64,000 nucleotides of DNA from Scylla paramamosain (GCF_035594125.1 NC_087161.1:8961001-9025000), one strand, 5' to 3'. Counted from the stretch's first letter, positions 1-10,771 are shown. Numbers and translations are program-made. Notes: generated by a model not told the origin, from the sequence alone.

Positions 1-1900
1 CTGGAAAATAGCATCTGTTTACATGAAATGATTTGAGGCATTGACTACTAAGAAGCCATTTCTGAAACTTTGACTTCAAATCTGAAGGCATCTCTTCATC
101 CCAACTTACATTTAGTTTCCAGAGTTCTTGAAAGAGAATTTTGCCGTACATGACAAAGGGGCTAATTAATCCTAAAGGGTCAAAGATTTTGGCAATAACA
201 CTAAGTATGCTCCGCTTTGTAGAGGCTATTTCAACACTGGTGTCTGGGTTAATGGCAACAAAAGAGAATGTATCCTGTGAATTACACCACTTCAGCCCTA
301 ACACAGTATTAGGTTCATCTCCACTTACAAGGTACTGGTCATGGGACTTGGATGTAATCAAGAGACTATTTGACACAAGCTTTGTAAGATCCATACTAGC
401 ATCAGCTAAATTACTACGTGCTTCACAGAATTTTTCAGATGCCTCTACAACTGAATCTGCACCACTTAACCAATTATCTGTGTACATGTTAGACTTCAGT
501 TCTTGTATTACACTTGTTTCTGGATACTTGTCCAAATGATGTTTGATAGTAGCATTTAACAGAAAGGGACTAGCTGTGTTACCAAAGGGTACACGTGTGA
601 ATCGCATGTGCCGCACCGTACCATCCTCTCTTGGTAACAAAAATCTATGAACATCTCTGTCATTCTTTTGAACACTTACTTGCAAAAATGCTTTAGTTAT
701 GTCTGCTGTTATGGCAAAGGGCCAACGACGGAAGCGGATGAGTACCTCAACCAAGTCCGGGTTGAGCGATGGGCCAGACAGCAAACAGCCATTCAATAAC
801 ACACCACTGTAACCAGTGGCAGAGGCATCAAAAACTGGTCTTACTTTAGTACTTGTACTGCTCAACTTCACTACTGGACGGTGTGGCATGTAGTACACGG
901 GACTCACACCTGATACTTCTTCACTTGGTACTTCTATTATGAGATCAGACTCATAACTATCAAACACCTTTTGATACTCTTTCTTTAGTTCTTTGTCCTT
1001 ATCCAACTTAACCATTAACTTACTTAACCTCTTTCTGACTAAACCTTCATTGTTCATAAGCCTATCTTTAGCAAATTCATCTTTCCATGGTAGAGTGACC
1101 TCATATCGGCCATCCACAAACTGCACTGTACTCTCAAATTCTCTGTGTACTCTGGCATCGCTGTAACTTTCTACAACTTCCTTAGGCTTAATCCCTACAG
1201 TTTCCAGATCCCAAAATCTTCTTAAATCAGCATCTGAAACACTGGAAATACATAACAGTTGTGCAGCAGAGTACTCAGAGGGTGTGGGAGCACACTCAGA
1301 TATCTTACCAGATAGTATATACCCAAAGACAGACTTCATGGCTACAACACTATTCAGTTGAATGGCATCTGTAGGTGAAATCAATGTCCAATAGAAGCCT
1401 AATCCAATCAAGATATCAACTTCAAGAGGAGAGTCCTGCTGATAATCATCTGCTAATGCAACATGAGAAAATGAATTAAGCACTGCATTGGGTACAACAG
1501 GTCTCACTAAAGGCTGACATATTTTAGGTATTTCAGCTGCAATAATGGGTACAATTTTCCTTTCAGAATTCCATAACTTTAAACTATAAACATTTCTATG
1601 TTCATTCTTTCCAGCACTGTGACCTCCAAAACTAGAGTACAGTATAGGTGTACTAGTGACCCATTGTGGCTTACACTTTTTCACAAAACTACTGCTGACA
1701 TAGGTTCTATCTGCACCATTATCAAACATAACCTTAGCTACTACAACATTACCATCTCCTGTGCTTACTTGGACCTTTGCGGTCTGTAAAATAGTGCAGT
1801 TACTACCCTGTCCAGACAGAAGTACTACATTCTCAGGTTTGGCACTAGTGTCACTACTTTTACTCTCTTTATATTCTTCCTTTTTTAAACTTGTTTCTAA
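1..1900 (-). CDS. pol: BEL/Pao Pol: aspartic protease and reverse transcriptase, partial
   Basis: I checked this frame codon by codon: it is open from the Gag amber codon to the window edge (633 codons) and in the same frame as Gag. A retropepsin-like segment near 1690-1740 reads VMFDNGADRTYV, so the usual D-S/T-G triad is DNG. The RT domain follows, with a conserved FDASA-type block near 820-840, VPFGNTASPF near 560-590 and the polymerase box at 473-484. That box reads YTDN instead of the usual YVDD, so the second catalytic Asp is Asn. The protein would process Gag-Pol and copy the RNA into DNA. The open frame shows limited decay, but the altered active sites suggest a defective enzyme. RNase H and integrase are not in view. 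Confidence 0.85.
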
Positions 1901-3196
1901 CTATACACCACACATAAGTACATTGTGAGTACCATTACATTTTGTACACTTTATGTGGGACTTACATTCTCTTGACATATGTCCACTGTTTAAGCACTTG
2001 AAACAGAGACCCAAACCTTTTATCTTCTCACCTCGCTCCTTACCATCTAACTTTAACACAGCAAAACAATTCTCCGACTTATGCCTTTTACTACAAAAAG
2101 AGCAGAGAGAGCTTTCTTGTTTTGAAGAAGCATGATGGGCTGCAGCTGAGTATACCTTTTCCTTAAAACCTTTACTTTCTTTCCTTTCGTCACTAATGCT
2201 TTTCTTACCCTTAAAGGCTTCAGATCTTTCCAATCTTGATATTTCTTTGTGAAGGAATTGTAACAGCCACTCCAAATCACTTTCGTGTCCATCCCCATCC
2301 CTGGCCCATTCTAGCCTCAGTTCATTGGGTAGACGAGACAGGATAATAGGGGTGAGAAACACTTCACACTGCTTCCCACTGACACCTAAAGCTTCTAAAC
2401 TACGAATGTGTGTTAGGATTTCATCGTGCAACTTCCATAGTTGAGCAACACTCTTTGTTCCATTTTGATTAAGGTTGACATGACCACAAAGCAAGGCCTG
2501 GACGTGTGCAAAAGTAATTCTTTCTGGCTTCCCATAGCGGTCTTTCAGTAAGTCACAGACATGACCACAAAGCAAGGCCTGGACGTGTGCAAAAGTAATT
2601 CTTTCTGGCTTCCCATAGCGGTCTTTCAGTAAGTCACAGGCAACTTGATAATTCTCACTGGTATGTGCCAACCCCTTGACCACACTCTTGGCATCCCCCT
2701 CCAGTAAAGACAACAAATAGGTAAACTTACTAATTACTGGAAGGTTAGTAGCATTAATGTGGGAGTTGAACTGGTCCCAAAAGGACTGCCATTGTGTGAT
2801 TTCACCGCTGAACTTTGGCAGCTCCAATTTGGGTAACTTCACATTCACAGCTTCTGAGTCTTGAGATCCACTTACACTACTTGGAACTGGAGACCCACCT
2901 GGTGCTGCTGCTGCTAACTTTCTTATCTTGTCCTCAGCTAGAAGTCTAGGTTTCATACTTTCTTGTCTGAAGGCGTGAGCTTCATCTAATTCTTGGTCCA
3001 GTTCTTCAGCTTCGACTTCACCTTCTAGTTCTTCTTGTACTTCATCTAACTTGGTTAATCTTTTGTCAAACTCTTGAATGGCGTACTCCATTTCACTAAG
3101 GGTGGGAGTGGGCTGAGCTAGCACCTCTGAGAGAGTTTGTGAGGTTCTTGTCACCCAGCCCCTACACGCCGTTCTCTTCTTCTTAAGCTTCTCCAT
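1901..3196 (-). CDS. gag: BEL/Pao Gag polyprotein
   Basis: About 431 residues from the first ATG (3196-3194) to TAG at 1903-1901. Gag forms the cytoplasmic capsid and packages element RNA. The N-terminus is charged and predicted coiled coil. A capsid-like segment of the DUF1759 type begins around LPKLELPKFSGEI. Cys/His knuckles of zinc-knuckle type follow near the C-terminus: CSFC..., CFKCLNSGHMSREC and CTKCNGTHNVLMC. A 27-residue segment starting CDLLKDRYGKPERI occurs twice in tandem. The TAG lies directly after the last knuckle and the same frame stays open for 633 codons of Pol, whereas many BEL/Pao elements have a single gag-pol ORF. The stop is therefore either a nonsense mutation or a read-through site. 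Confidence 0.88.
   Translation of the reverse strand: MEKLKKKRTACRGWVTRTSQTLSEVLAQPTPTLSEMEYAIQEFDKRLTKLDEVQEELEGEVEAEELDQELDEAHAFRQESMKPRLLAEDKIRKLAAAAPGGSPVPSSVSGSQDSEAVNVKLPKLELPKFSGEITQWQSFWDQFNSHINATNLPVISKFTYLLSLLEGDAKSVVKGLAHTSENYQVACDLLKDRYGKPERITFAHVQALLCGHVCDLLKDRYGKPERITFAHVQALLCGHVNLNQNGTKSVAQLWKLHDEILTHIRSLEALGVSGKQCEVFLTPIILSRLPNELRLEWARDGDGHESDLEWLLQFLHKEISRLERSEAFKGKKSISDERKESKGFKEKVYSAAAHHASSKQESSLCSFCSKRHKSENCFAVLKLDGKERGEKIKGLGLCFKCLNSGHMSRECKSHIKCTKCNGTHNVLMCGV
2477..2638 (-). repeat. 81-bp in-frame tandem duplication inside BEL gag
   Basis: Units 2477-2557 and 2558-2638 are essentially identical and encode the same 27 residues twice. Perfect identity suggests a very recent duplication or an assembly artefact. 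Confidence 0.92.
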
Positions 3197-3247
3197 TTCG
3201 TTGTCACTGCACAAACTTGTCTAAATCTTGAACTTAGGTACTTGCTT

Positions 3248-3265
3248 TCCCGGGTCTGGGCACCA
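3248..3265 (-). other. Primer binding site of the BEL/Pao element
   Basis: Minus-strand TGGTGCCCAGACCCGGGA begins with the TGG expected opposite a tRNA CCA end. It lies 3 nt inside the LTR end (…GCCA TTT TGG) and 51 nt upstream of the Gag ATG. I cannot assign the tRNA by eye. Confidence 0.6.
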
Positions 3266-3268
3266 AAA

Positions 3269-3666
3269 TGGCGAATGTCTATTTCTCCATCGTGCAGAAC
3301 TCAGAAATAGGAGAAGATTCTAGGGCTAAGTGAGAAGCCATCATGTTTGTCAACAGCTCTAATTCTTCCTTTCTCAGTATATTCTTACAAAACTACAAAA
3401 ATTATCACACAATGAGTTTTGACTTATATACTTATACTTAGTAAATGTAATACTTATGAACATAAATTACTAAAGTTCTTTTCCTTGGCTAAACCCCCTT
3501 ATTTAGGACTAGAAACACAGCAGCAAGAAATACTGGCACATTATAGGAACGTGACTATGTGACAGTAAACGAAAACGAGAGCTTGGCCGTCCATTTTGAG
3601 GGAGACTTAAGAAACTAGAACAACACTAATAAAATTAAGACTATTGAGGTTATTTCAGATTTAACA
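3269..3666 (-). repeat. 5' LTR of the BEL/Pao element (candidate)
   Basis: On the minus strand it starts TGTTAAATC and ends GCCA, giving about 398 bp bounded by TG…CA. The outer boundary is supported by the abrupt start of family L LINE sequence at 3667. The partner LTR is off the window, so the boundaries are not confirmed by comparison. Confidence 0.6.
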
Positions 3667-3789
3667 CTCCCTGTAACTTCATCCTAAGTTTCTTTTCTGA
3701 CCTTTCTGTTCCTGCTGTGGTAGACGGTCACTGTTCTTCTCCTAAATCTATTATCAGTGGTGTTGCTCAGGGTTTGTCCTGTCACCCAC
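3667..3789 (+). mobile_element. Family L LINE (copy L1), left piece
   Basis: Corresponds to the RT segment around [14 protein letters not shown] to [14 protein letters not shown] in the better copy at 40640-40765, with scattered substitutions. It is interrupted at 3790 by a gypsy LTR and resumes at 8715. The left edge abuts the BEL LTR. Confidence 0.8.
3785..3789. repeat. Target-site duplication, left copy (CCCAC)
   Basis: CCCAC immediately precedes the gypsy-1 5' LTR and reappears at 8715-8719 directly after the 3' LTR. In uninterrupted LINE copies the site is a single CACCCACTCTCTTC. Confidence 0.75.
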
Positions 3790-4922
3790 TGTCATGTTAT
3801 TTGCCGAGTTTACCCTGAAAAGGAACACGTGTTCTTAGTGTCCCCCATGTTCCGTTTTCCTCTGCATATCTTTATTCTTAGTTATAAGTTAGTATAAAGC
3901 TTATTTACTCATTTTATATCATGTAGTATTATTCTCTTTATAATTTAAGTTCTTTAAATGTATGTATACGTAAGGAAAAAGGTGTATTTGAAGATGGAAT
4001 GTGTTGAGATGAGAGAATATATGTGTCTGCCTCTCATATCTGAGTCAGTAGAATTTCAGAACGAATAGAGGCCCAGGGGGAGAAACAAGTGACGGTGTTC
4101 TCACAGGATAAATTTGGGTAGTGTTGTGGTGATTGAGCGGCCGTGGGGAAGTATTGGCGATGTAGTGGCATAACTCTGATATCCAGGATCAGGTTGGTGA
4201 GTCTTTTGTGGTACCAAGAGCTCTTGTTCACTGAAATTTGGTTGTCGAATGGTGTCGGTGATGTAAAGCTGAGGGGTAGAGTAGCAGTGAGAGGCAGCCA
4301 TTTTGGGGTTGGGGTTGTGGTGGTGTTGTGGCATTATTGGTGTCTATGGGGATGGTGTTGTGGTGTTATAGGTGAACTATGTCGATGGTGGTGATGTCTT
4401 GTGAAGTTTGAGATGAAATACGGGAATAGTCGTTTGGGGACGCGGTGACGGCGTCTGGAGAAAATCCTGCAGCTGGGAAAATATTCCAGTGGCCTGTGAA
4501 GAAGTAAAAGGGTTTTAATGCTTTGTGAAATGACAGGAATGTCATATATTGATGTGTATAATCTTTAAGCAATAAGGGAGGCGATATAAGAGCCTGAGTA
4601 AAGAGACACGTATGATAATTTAGTGTGGGAATTACCCTGTGTTGGTGTAAGTTAGAAATTTGTTTCCCTAGTTTCCTTTAATGAGTATTACCTCTGTTTA
4701 TTTTATAAGCTAACATTATTATTAATATATTCTATTATTATATAGAATAGTTGTGTTTTCTACCTCACTGATCTAGTATTGAGGTGATTCCTGCCAAGGT
4801 AAATAGCTAACGATTTCGGATAGGTCCGGTAGGCATTCGAGGCCTTTAAAATCCAGACCGTTAAAACTTTCTGGGATCAGTGTACCATCCACTATCTTTG
4901 AAAGATAACTGGGATCGTGACA
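3790..4922 (+). repeat. 5' LTR of gypsy-1
   Basis: About 1133 bp, starting TGTCATGTTATTTGCC and ending ATCGTGACA. It aligns along its length with 7552-8714 with many substitutions and small indels, so the insertion is old. Short ORFs inside it are mirrored in the other LTR and are not genes. Confidence 0.88.
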
Positions 4923-4926
4923 GAAA

Positions 4927-4944
4927 TGGGGGCCCGTCTGGGAT
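4927..4944 (+). other. tRNA-Pro-like primer binding site of gypsy-1
   Basis: TGGGGGCCCGTCTGGGAT lies 4 nt after the LTR. It differs at two positions from the classical tRNA-Pro site TGGGGGCTCGTCCGGGAT known from gammaretroviruses. Confidence 0.72.
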
Positions 4945-5309
4945 ATTGAATATTTTGCGGGGTGTAATAAGTGTTACTCGGTATTTGTCACTGAGAGGAA
5001 TTCACCTGTGTGAAATATTTCTTTAAACTGTGTATGTATATCTTGTGTAGATCATTTTATGGTGCCGGTATTTATGTGTGAAATTATATTTTGTTGGGGT
5101 TAAATAACTAATGGTGAAATATTTGGAGGAATATTTTGTGAAGTGTAGTGATTGCAATCTTGGTAGCTAAACGGTTTGAGGCGTTCCTTCTGTCCAGAAG
5201 TGCACATGCCTTGTACCAGCTAACCAAGTTTACTGGCTGAGAAGTTCCAAGTAAAGTTGAAATCCAAGAAAAAGGAAGAGGAAATAGTGTAGTGCAGGTG
5301 TAGTTGAAA

Positions 5310-6390
5310 AATGCTATCGTGGAGAGGAGCTGGTTTAAAAATGATAGTGATGAAAGTGAGGATGATGATGGAAAGAGTGTAGAGGGAGGTGCTGGGGTGA
5401 GTGGGGTAAATCTGGGTGCACTTCGCGGAACTGATGGCCTTTCTAGTAGTGAAAAGTTTGAATTAAGGAAACTTTAATTGCAAATGGAGAGGGAGCAGAT
5501 GCAGAAAGAACTGGAGATGAAGAAGGTGCAGATACAAATGCAGAAAGAAGTAGAAATATAAAAAAAAATAAGGGCAGAAAAAGGAATTAAATTAACAGAA
5601 GCCAGGGCAGGAAACGGTGCTCAAGGAAACGGGGATGTAGAAAGAAGTGTAATCTATGTGCCTAAATTTGTGGAAGGGGAGGAAGAGAATTTCTTCCTTC
5701 AGTTTGAAAAAAAAAAAAAAAATGCAAAGTTGAAGGGATGAGATGAAAATGAGTGAGCATTGCTGGTCCAGTCTAAATTCGAAGGAAAGGCTAGAGAGGC
5801 ATATGCGAGTTTGAGTGAGGAAGAGGCAAGTGATTATAAAGTGATAAGGGAAGCAGTGTTGGGATCAAGCCTTTTAAGTCTGGGAGTGTACTGGGAAAGA
5901 TTCCGCAGGGTTAGAAAACGAGCAGGTGCCACTTATCTCAAGATGGCTCGAGAGTGCTGCCTTAAACTGGAACGATGGATGAAGGCCGAAGAAGTCACTA
6001 CGGTCGAGTAGATGAAAGGAGTTCTGGTGATGGAACAATTTATAGACCAAGTACCACCCCCCCAGTTTAAAATATGAGCTCATATCACATAATGTGAAAG
6101 ATGTATTGGAAGCTGGACGCAGGACTGACAATTATTGTGAAGCTCACGAATTCAGTAGAGGTGAATACCATGGAGGGAGAAGGCCCTTCTTCAACAAAAG
6201 TGATGGTCATCAGAGATATAGGAATGACCATCAAATGAGCTTGAGATCATTCCACAGACCAGATCCGCCCTGCCCTAACAACTATAATTTGTCCCACAAT
6301 TACAACATGCCCCCCACCACACAACCACAACCTGAGGCCTATGCCACACAGGATCAGGCAGAAAAGCACTATCTACTACAAGAAGGGTAG
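5310..6390 (+). pseudogene. gypsy-1 gag remnant (SCAN-like capsid segment)
   Basis: The reading frame is broken by stops and an A-tract. A charged Glu/Lys/Gln-rich coiled-coil stretch (about 5460-5600) precedes a segment at 5700-6060 with FVEGEEENFFLQFE, then KFEGKAREAYASLSEEEA and YLKMARECCLKLERWM. This resembles the gag class from which vertebrate SCAN domains derive; that relation is from memory of the family. The tail (6094-6390) is Pro/Gln/Tyr-rich without a clear zinc knuckle. Confidence 0.62.
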
Positions 6391-6589
6391 TGATGATGAA
6401 GGTGCAGTGCCTCAGATGTGGGGGAATTTGGCACTGGTTTATCAGTGTATGAAGGGAAGGCCGAAGCCAATGGGAATAGTGACCGCCCAAAAGAACCTGG
6501 TGAAGTATGTGGATAATATGAATGCACAGATGCCAGAGGAGTCACAGAAGGATGTAGAAGGCAAGAAGGCAAGTAGGACTTACTGAAAG

Positions 6590-7522
6590 GGCAAAAGCCA
6601 TATCAGCTTTTGTCACCATGGATGGATTGCATCAGTACAAAGTTCTTCCATTTGGAATGAAAAATGGTGGAAGTTCTTTTCAGAGATTGATGAATAGAGT
6701 ACTGAAATGATTGAAGGGATGTTCTGTGTATGTAAATGACATTTTGTTATACACTGAGAGTTGGGGGGGAACATGTGCAGTTACTGGAGGAAGCATCCAG
6801 GAGGCTGGATAGTGCCAATCTCACTGTAAACTTGATGAAAAGTCATTTTGTGCAAGCTGATGTGGAATACGTAGGTTTCAAGGTAGGGAAAGGTGAAGTG
6901 AGAACTGTGGAAACCAAGGTTAAAGACATTGTAGATCTCCCTCCACCCACCCACAGGAGAGAGATACTGAGATTCTTAGGGGCCATTGGGTATTACAGGC
7001 GTTTTTATAAGAATTTTTCAGATGTTGCCAAATTGCTAGGTAAAAAGTCAAAATTTTGTTGGGGTAAGCATTGTGAGGAAGCTTTTGTGGAAATAAAGGA
7101 AATGTTAATCAGGAACCGAGTGCTGCGCATGTCTGATTATGAAAACTACAATTGTGTTAAAAGTGGATGCCAGTCAGGATGGTGTGGGTGGTATGTTAAT
7201 GTAGGATCATGAGGGAGTTGAACATCCCACAGGCTATTATTCTAAGAAGCTGCTACCATATCAGAGGGCTTACAGCACGATTGAGAAAGAGGTTTTTGGA
7301 ATTTTGCTGAGACTGAGTCATTTTGAAGTATATGTCAAAGGTCTTCACCGACCACAACCCCCTGATTTTCCTGCATAGAATGAAAAACACCAATCAAAGG
7401 CTGATGAGGTGGTGCCTGGTCTTACAGAATTATGACCTGACAATTCACATTGTAAAAGGCAGCAACAATGTAATTGCTGATGCCTTGTCTTGCGCCCTAT
7501 CTAGTCATGAGACATCCTAATC
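6590..7522 (+). pseudogene. gypsy-1 reverse transcriptase and RNase H remnant
   Basis: Fragments in shifting frames: VLPFGMKNGGSSFQRLMNRVLK and the polymerase box SVYVNDILLY (YVND instead of YIDD) at 6640-6760, then RREILRFLGAIGYYRRFYKN (6952-7010, RT connection), an RNase H start near 7150-7180 (VDASQDGVGG), TDHNPLIFLHRMKN and NVIADALS (7340-7490). Integrase should follow but does not. Multiple frameshifts and the lost catalytic Asp make it non-functional. Confidence 0.82.
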
Positions 7523-7540
7523 AGGTGTCTCATGCCTCTT

Positions 7541-7551
7541 TGGGAAGGGGA
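7541..7551 (+). other. Polypurine tract of gypsy-1
   Basis: GGGAAGGGGAA sits directly before the 3' LTR, as expected for the plus-strand primer. Confidence 0.7.
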
Positions 7552-8714
7552 AGTCATGTTATTTGCCGAGTTTACCATGAAAAGGAACATGTTTTCTTAG
7601 TGTCCCCTGTGTTCCGTTTTCCTCCTGTGCATATCTTTATTCTTAGTTATAAGTTAGAATAAGATATATCTACTCATTTTATATCATGTAGTATTATTCT
7701 CTTCATAATTTAAGTTCTTTATATATACGTAAGGAAAAAGGTGTATTTGAAGGTAAAATGTGTTGAGGCGAGAGGAGATATGTGACTGCCTCTTGTATCT
7801 GAGTCAGCAGACTTTCAGAACGCATAAAGGCTCAGAGGAAGACAAGGGATGGTGTTCTCATGGGATAAACTTGGGTGGTGTTGTGGTGATTGAGCAGGCA
7901 TGTGGAGGTATTGGCGATGTGGTGTCAAAACCCTGATATCCAGGATCAGGTTGGTGAGTCTTTTGTGGTACCAAGAGCTCTTGTTCAGTGAAATCTGGTT
8001 GGTGAGTGGTGTCAGTGACGTAATGCTGAGGGGTAGAGTAGCGGTGAGAGGCAGCCATTTTGGGGTTGGGGTTGTAGTGATGTTGTGGCATTATTGGTGT
8101 CTTTAGGGATGGTGTTGTAGTATTATAGGTGAACTATGGCGATGGTGGTGATGTCTTGTGAAGTTTGAGGTGAAATACGGGAATAGTCGTTTAGGGACAC
8201 AGTGACGGCATCTGGGGAATTTTCCTGTAGCTAGGGAAAATATTCCAGTGGCCTGTGAAGGAGCAAAAGGGTTTTAATGTTTTGTGAAGTGATGGGAATG
8301 TCATATATTAATGTCTATAAACTTTAAGAAATAAGGGAGGTGATATAAGAGCCTGAGTAAAGAGAAACGTTTGGTAATTGAGTGTGGGAATTACCCTGTG
8401 TTGGTGTAGGGTAGAAATTTATTTCCCTAGTGTCCTTTAATATGTATTATCTCAATTCATTTATAAGTTAACATTATTATTAATAAATTCTGTTATTATA
8501 TAGAATAATTGTGTTTTCTACTACAACGCTGATCTGCTAATGAAGTGATTTCTGGCGTGCTGTGCCAAGGTTTTGAGAGTGTTTAATAGCTGACGATTTC
8601 GGATAGGTTGGTAAGGTATTTGAGACCTTTAAAAATCCAGGCCTTTAAAATTTTCTGGGATCAGTGTACCGTCCATTTGTCCACTTTCTCGGAAAGATAA
8701 CCGGGAACGTGACG
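7552..8714 (+). repeat. 3' LTR of gypsy-1
   Basis: About 1163 bp, matching 3790-4922. The terminal CA has become CG (8713-8714). Confidence 0.87.
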
Positions 8715-9738
8715 CCCACTGTCTTCCCATTATTCATCAATGATCTTCTAAACTTCTTGTCCTATCCACTCCTACGATGATGATACCACTCTGCACTTTT
8801 CCACATCTTTTCGTTGACATCCAACCATTCCAGAAGTAAATAGTTCATGCAGCGAAGCCACATAACGCCTGACTTCTGATCTCTCTAAAATATCTAATTA
8901 GGGCAGACCAAACTTAGTATTGTTCAATGCATCAAAAACTCAATTGCTCCTTTCATCAATTTGACACAACCTTCTAGACAACTATCCTCTCTTCTTCAGT
9001 GACACTCAACTGTCCTCCTCTTCTACACTGAACATCCTTGATCTGTCCTTTATTTATAATCTAAACTGGAAATTTCACATCTCATCTCTAGCTAAAACAG
9101 CTTCTATGAAGTTAGGTGTTCTGAGACGTCTCCGCCAGTTTTTTTTTTTTTTTCACCCCTCTAGCTGCTAACTCTTAATAGGAACCTTATCTGTCCATGT
9201 ATGACGTATGCTTCACATGTCTGGGGAGAGTTTCATTTATACCGCTCTTTTAGACAGGGTGGAATCAAAAGCTTTTCGTCTCATGAATTCCTCTCCTCTA
9301 ACTGACTGTCTTCAGCCTCTTTCTCATCACTGCAATGTTGCATCTCTTGCTGTTTTCTACCGTTATTTTCATGCTAACTGGTCTTCTGATCTTGCTGACT
9401 GCATGCCTTCCCTTCTCCCGCAGCTTCACTGCCCAAGACTTTCTTCTTTCTCTCACCCCTATTCTGTCCACCTCTATAATGCAAGAGTTAACCAGTATTC
9501 TCAATCATTCATCCCTCTCTCTGATAAACTCTGGAAATTCCTGCATGCTTCTGCATTTCCATCTTCCTATGACTTGAACTCCTTTAAGAGGAAGGTTTCA
9601 AGATACTTATCCTTCAATTTTTGACAACCGTCTTGGACCCCATTCAAGGATTGTCATCTCAGTGGGCCTTTTTTTTCTTTATTATTGGATTTTTGTTGTC
9701 CTTGGCTGGTACCCTTCCTACATAAAAAGAAAAAAAAA
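8715..9738 (+). mobile_element. Family L LINE (copy L1), right piece with 3' end
   Basis: Resumes the LINE at the [12 protein letters not shown] block. It carries a damaged YADD region (8775-8800) and the C-terminal part ending near 9624, then the short 3' UTR (ATTGGATTTTTGTTGTCC…CTACATAAAAAG) and an A-tail at about 9725-9740. Frames are broken by indels and a T-tract. Only the RT half of the element is present. Confidence 0.85.
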
Positions 9739-9740
9739 AA

Positions 9741-10480
9741 AACTCAACTGACGTGGCAAAAACTCCTAACTGTCCTGGCAACTGGTAAGAACTGCCACCC
9801 TTATACTGGAGTATGTCATGAAAGGGAATGGGGGTGGAAGGAGCAACCCGAGTTACCACCTCTTAGCCTATCGGCCTTCTCATTCCCCTGAACTCCAACA
9901 TGTGCAGGGACCCAGCAAAATGGGACGTGATAGCTTCTACACTGTAAAAGGTTTAGCCACTCAAGAATCGATAAAACGAGTGGGTGAAGGGAAGAAAGGC
10001 TAGAATGTTGAATACCAGAAAGAACACAGCGAGAATCGCTAAGAAAATTGTAAAAGATGAGGGGGAAGAGTAAAAATAATTCATAAAGCTAAAATAATGG
10101 CAGACAGTTCTGCCATTAAAACGGAGGCAACATCGGGGAGGCTACCGCCTCGATAGAAAGAAGGAAAGATAACACCAAATCCGACCCTATCTTCGGATTC
10201 TGAACCGTCCATAAATACAGGGATGGGGTCAGAACGTGTGGAATAGTGTTCCAAGAATAATGCACGGGACTCATAATCCGGTAATAAGTTCTTATTAGGG
10301 ATAGCAAAGTCGCAGACAGAAATATCTGGGAATTTCCAGTATCCAACTCCAGGATATCTACAGGAACTTAGAGAAATGGAGGGTACATTTAATGCTACCA
10401 TAACAGATGCAACCCAAACACCAAGAGGTTTTGGCAAACTCGGGTGAGACGTGTAAAATGGGAACATGAATTACAGGAGA
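9741..10480 (-). pseudogene. RNase H domain remnant of a non-LTR retrotransposon
   Basis: On the minus strand the longest open piece (10467-10081) contains PIPVFMDGSESEDRVGFGV and ASVLMAELSAIILAL, the DG…E part of a type I RNase H. After a frame change the rest of the fold continues (SDSRCVLS, then YHVPFCWVPAHVGVQGNEKADRL written in two pieces here: YHVPFCWVPAHVG, NEKADRL) near 9850-10020. LINEs with RNase H belong to the I-like group. The fragment abuts the A-tail of copy L1 at 9738. Confidence 0.78.
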
Positions 10481-10712
10481 CGGCCACACAAGGAACAGAG
10501 ACGGGAAGACGTTGAAGATGATACCAGCACGTCAGTAATATTCAAACATATTCAAACGCCAAGGTACATACACTAAATATATGCAGCCTTACAGTGGCAA
10601 ATCACGAAGCCAAAGAGAAGAAGACTTCCATAGAAAAGAACTTAATCCGTGAAAGAATTTGATGACTTACCCATGTAATAATAATAATAATAGTAAACGG
10701 TTTATTATTTAG

Positions 10713-10715
<3 letters not shown>
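10481..10715. other. Non-coding stretch with a repeat-derived end
   Basis: No gene seen. At 10679-10716 an (AAT)n run plus AAACGGTTTATTATTTAGG matches 53185-53225 and probably marks the minus-strand 3' end of another LINE. Confidence 0.5.

Positions 10716-10771
<56 letters not shown>
10716..10771. repeat. (TG)n microsatellite
   Basis: About 28 uninterrupted units directly after the LINE-end-like AAT motif. Confidence 0.97.

Larger units (their letters stand above)
1..3666 (-). mobile_element. BEL/Pao LTR retrotransposon, 5' part (truncated by window edge)
   Basis: Read on the minus strand the order is LTR (3666-3269), primer site (3265-3248), Gag (3196-1901), then protease and reverse transcriptase running off base 1. 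Integrase and the 3' LTR are outside the window. The Gag fold, zinc knuckles and protease-RT order fit the Belpaoviridae (BEL/Pao) group. Beyond the LTR, at 3667, family L LINE sequence starts abruptly, so the element probably inserted into that LINE. Coding capacity is largely open but carries one amber codon and altered catalytic boxes, so this copy is probably not autonomous. Confidence 0.87.
3790..8714 (+). mobile_element. Ty3/gypsy-type LTR retrotransposon 1, decayed and lacking integrase
   Basis: Two long similar LTRs (3790-4922 and 7552-8714) flank a tRNA-Pro-like primer site, a gag remnant, an RT-RNase H remnant and a purine tract. CCCAC duplications flank it, and outside them the same LINE ORF continues across the gap. 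No integrase or clear protease is seen: sequence passes from the RNase H end straight to the purine tract. The copy is therefore internally deleted as well as frameshifted. Confidence 0.88.

Noticed and set aside
141..539. 132-residue plus-strand open frame
   Set aside because: Antisense shadow of the BEL reverse transcriptase, which is open through the same bases on the minus strand.
4034..4394. Paired open frames at 4034-4394 and 7858-8106 that look like a duplicated gene
   Set aside because: They are the same position in the two LTRs of gypsy-1; no domain and boundaries follow the LTR alignment.
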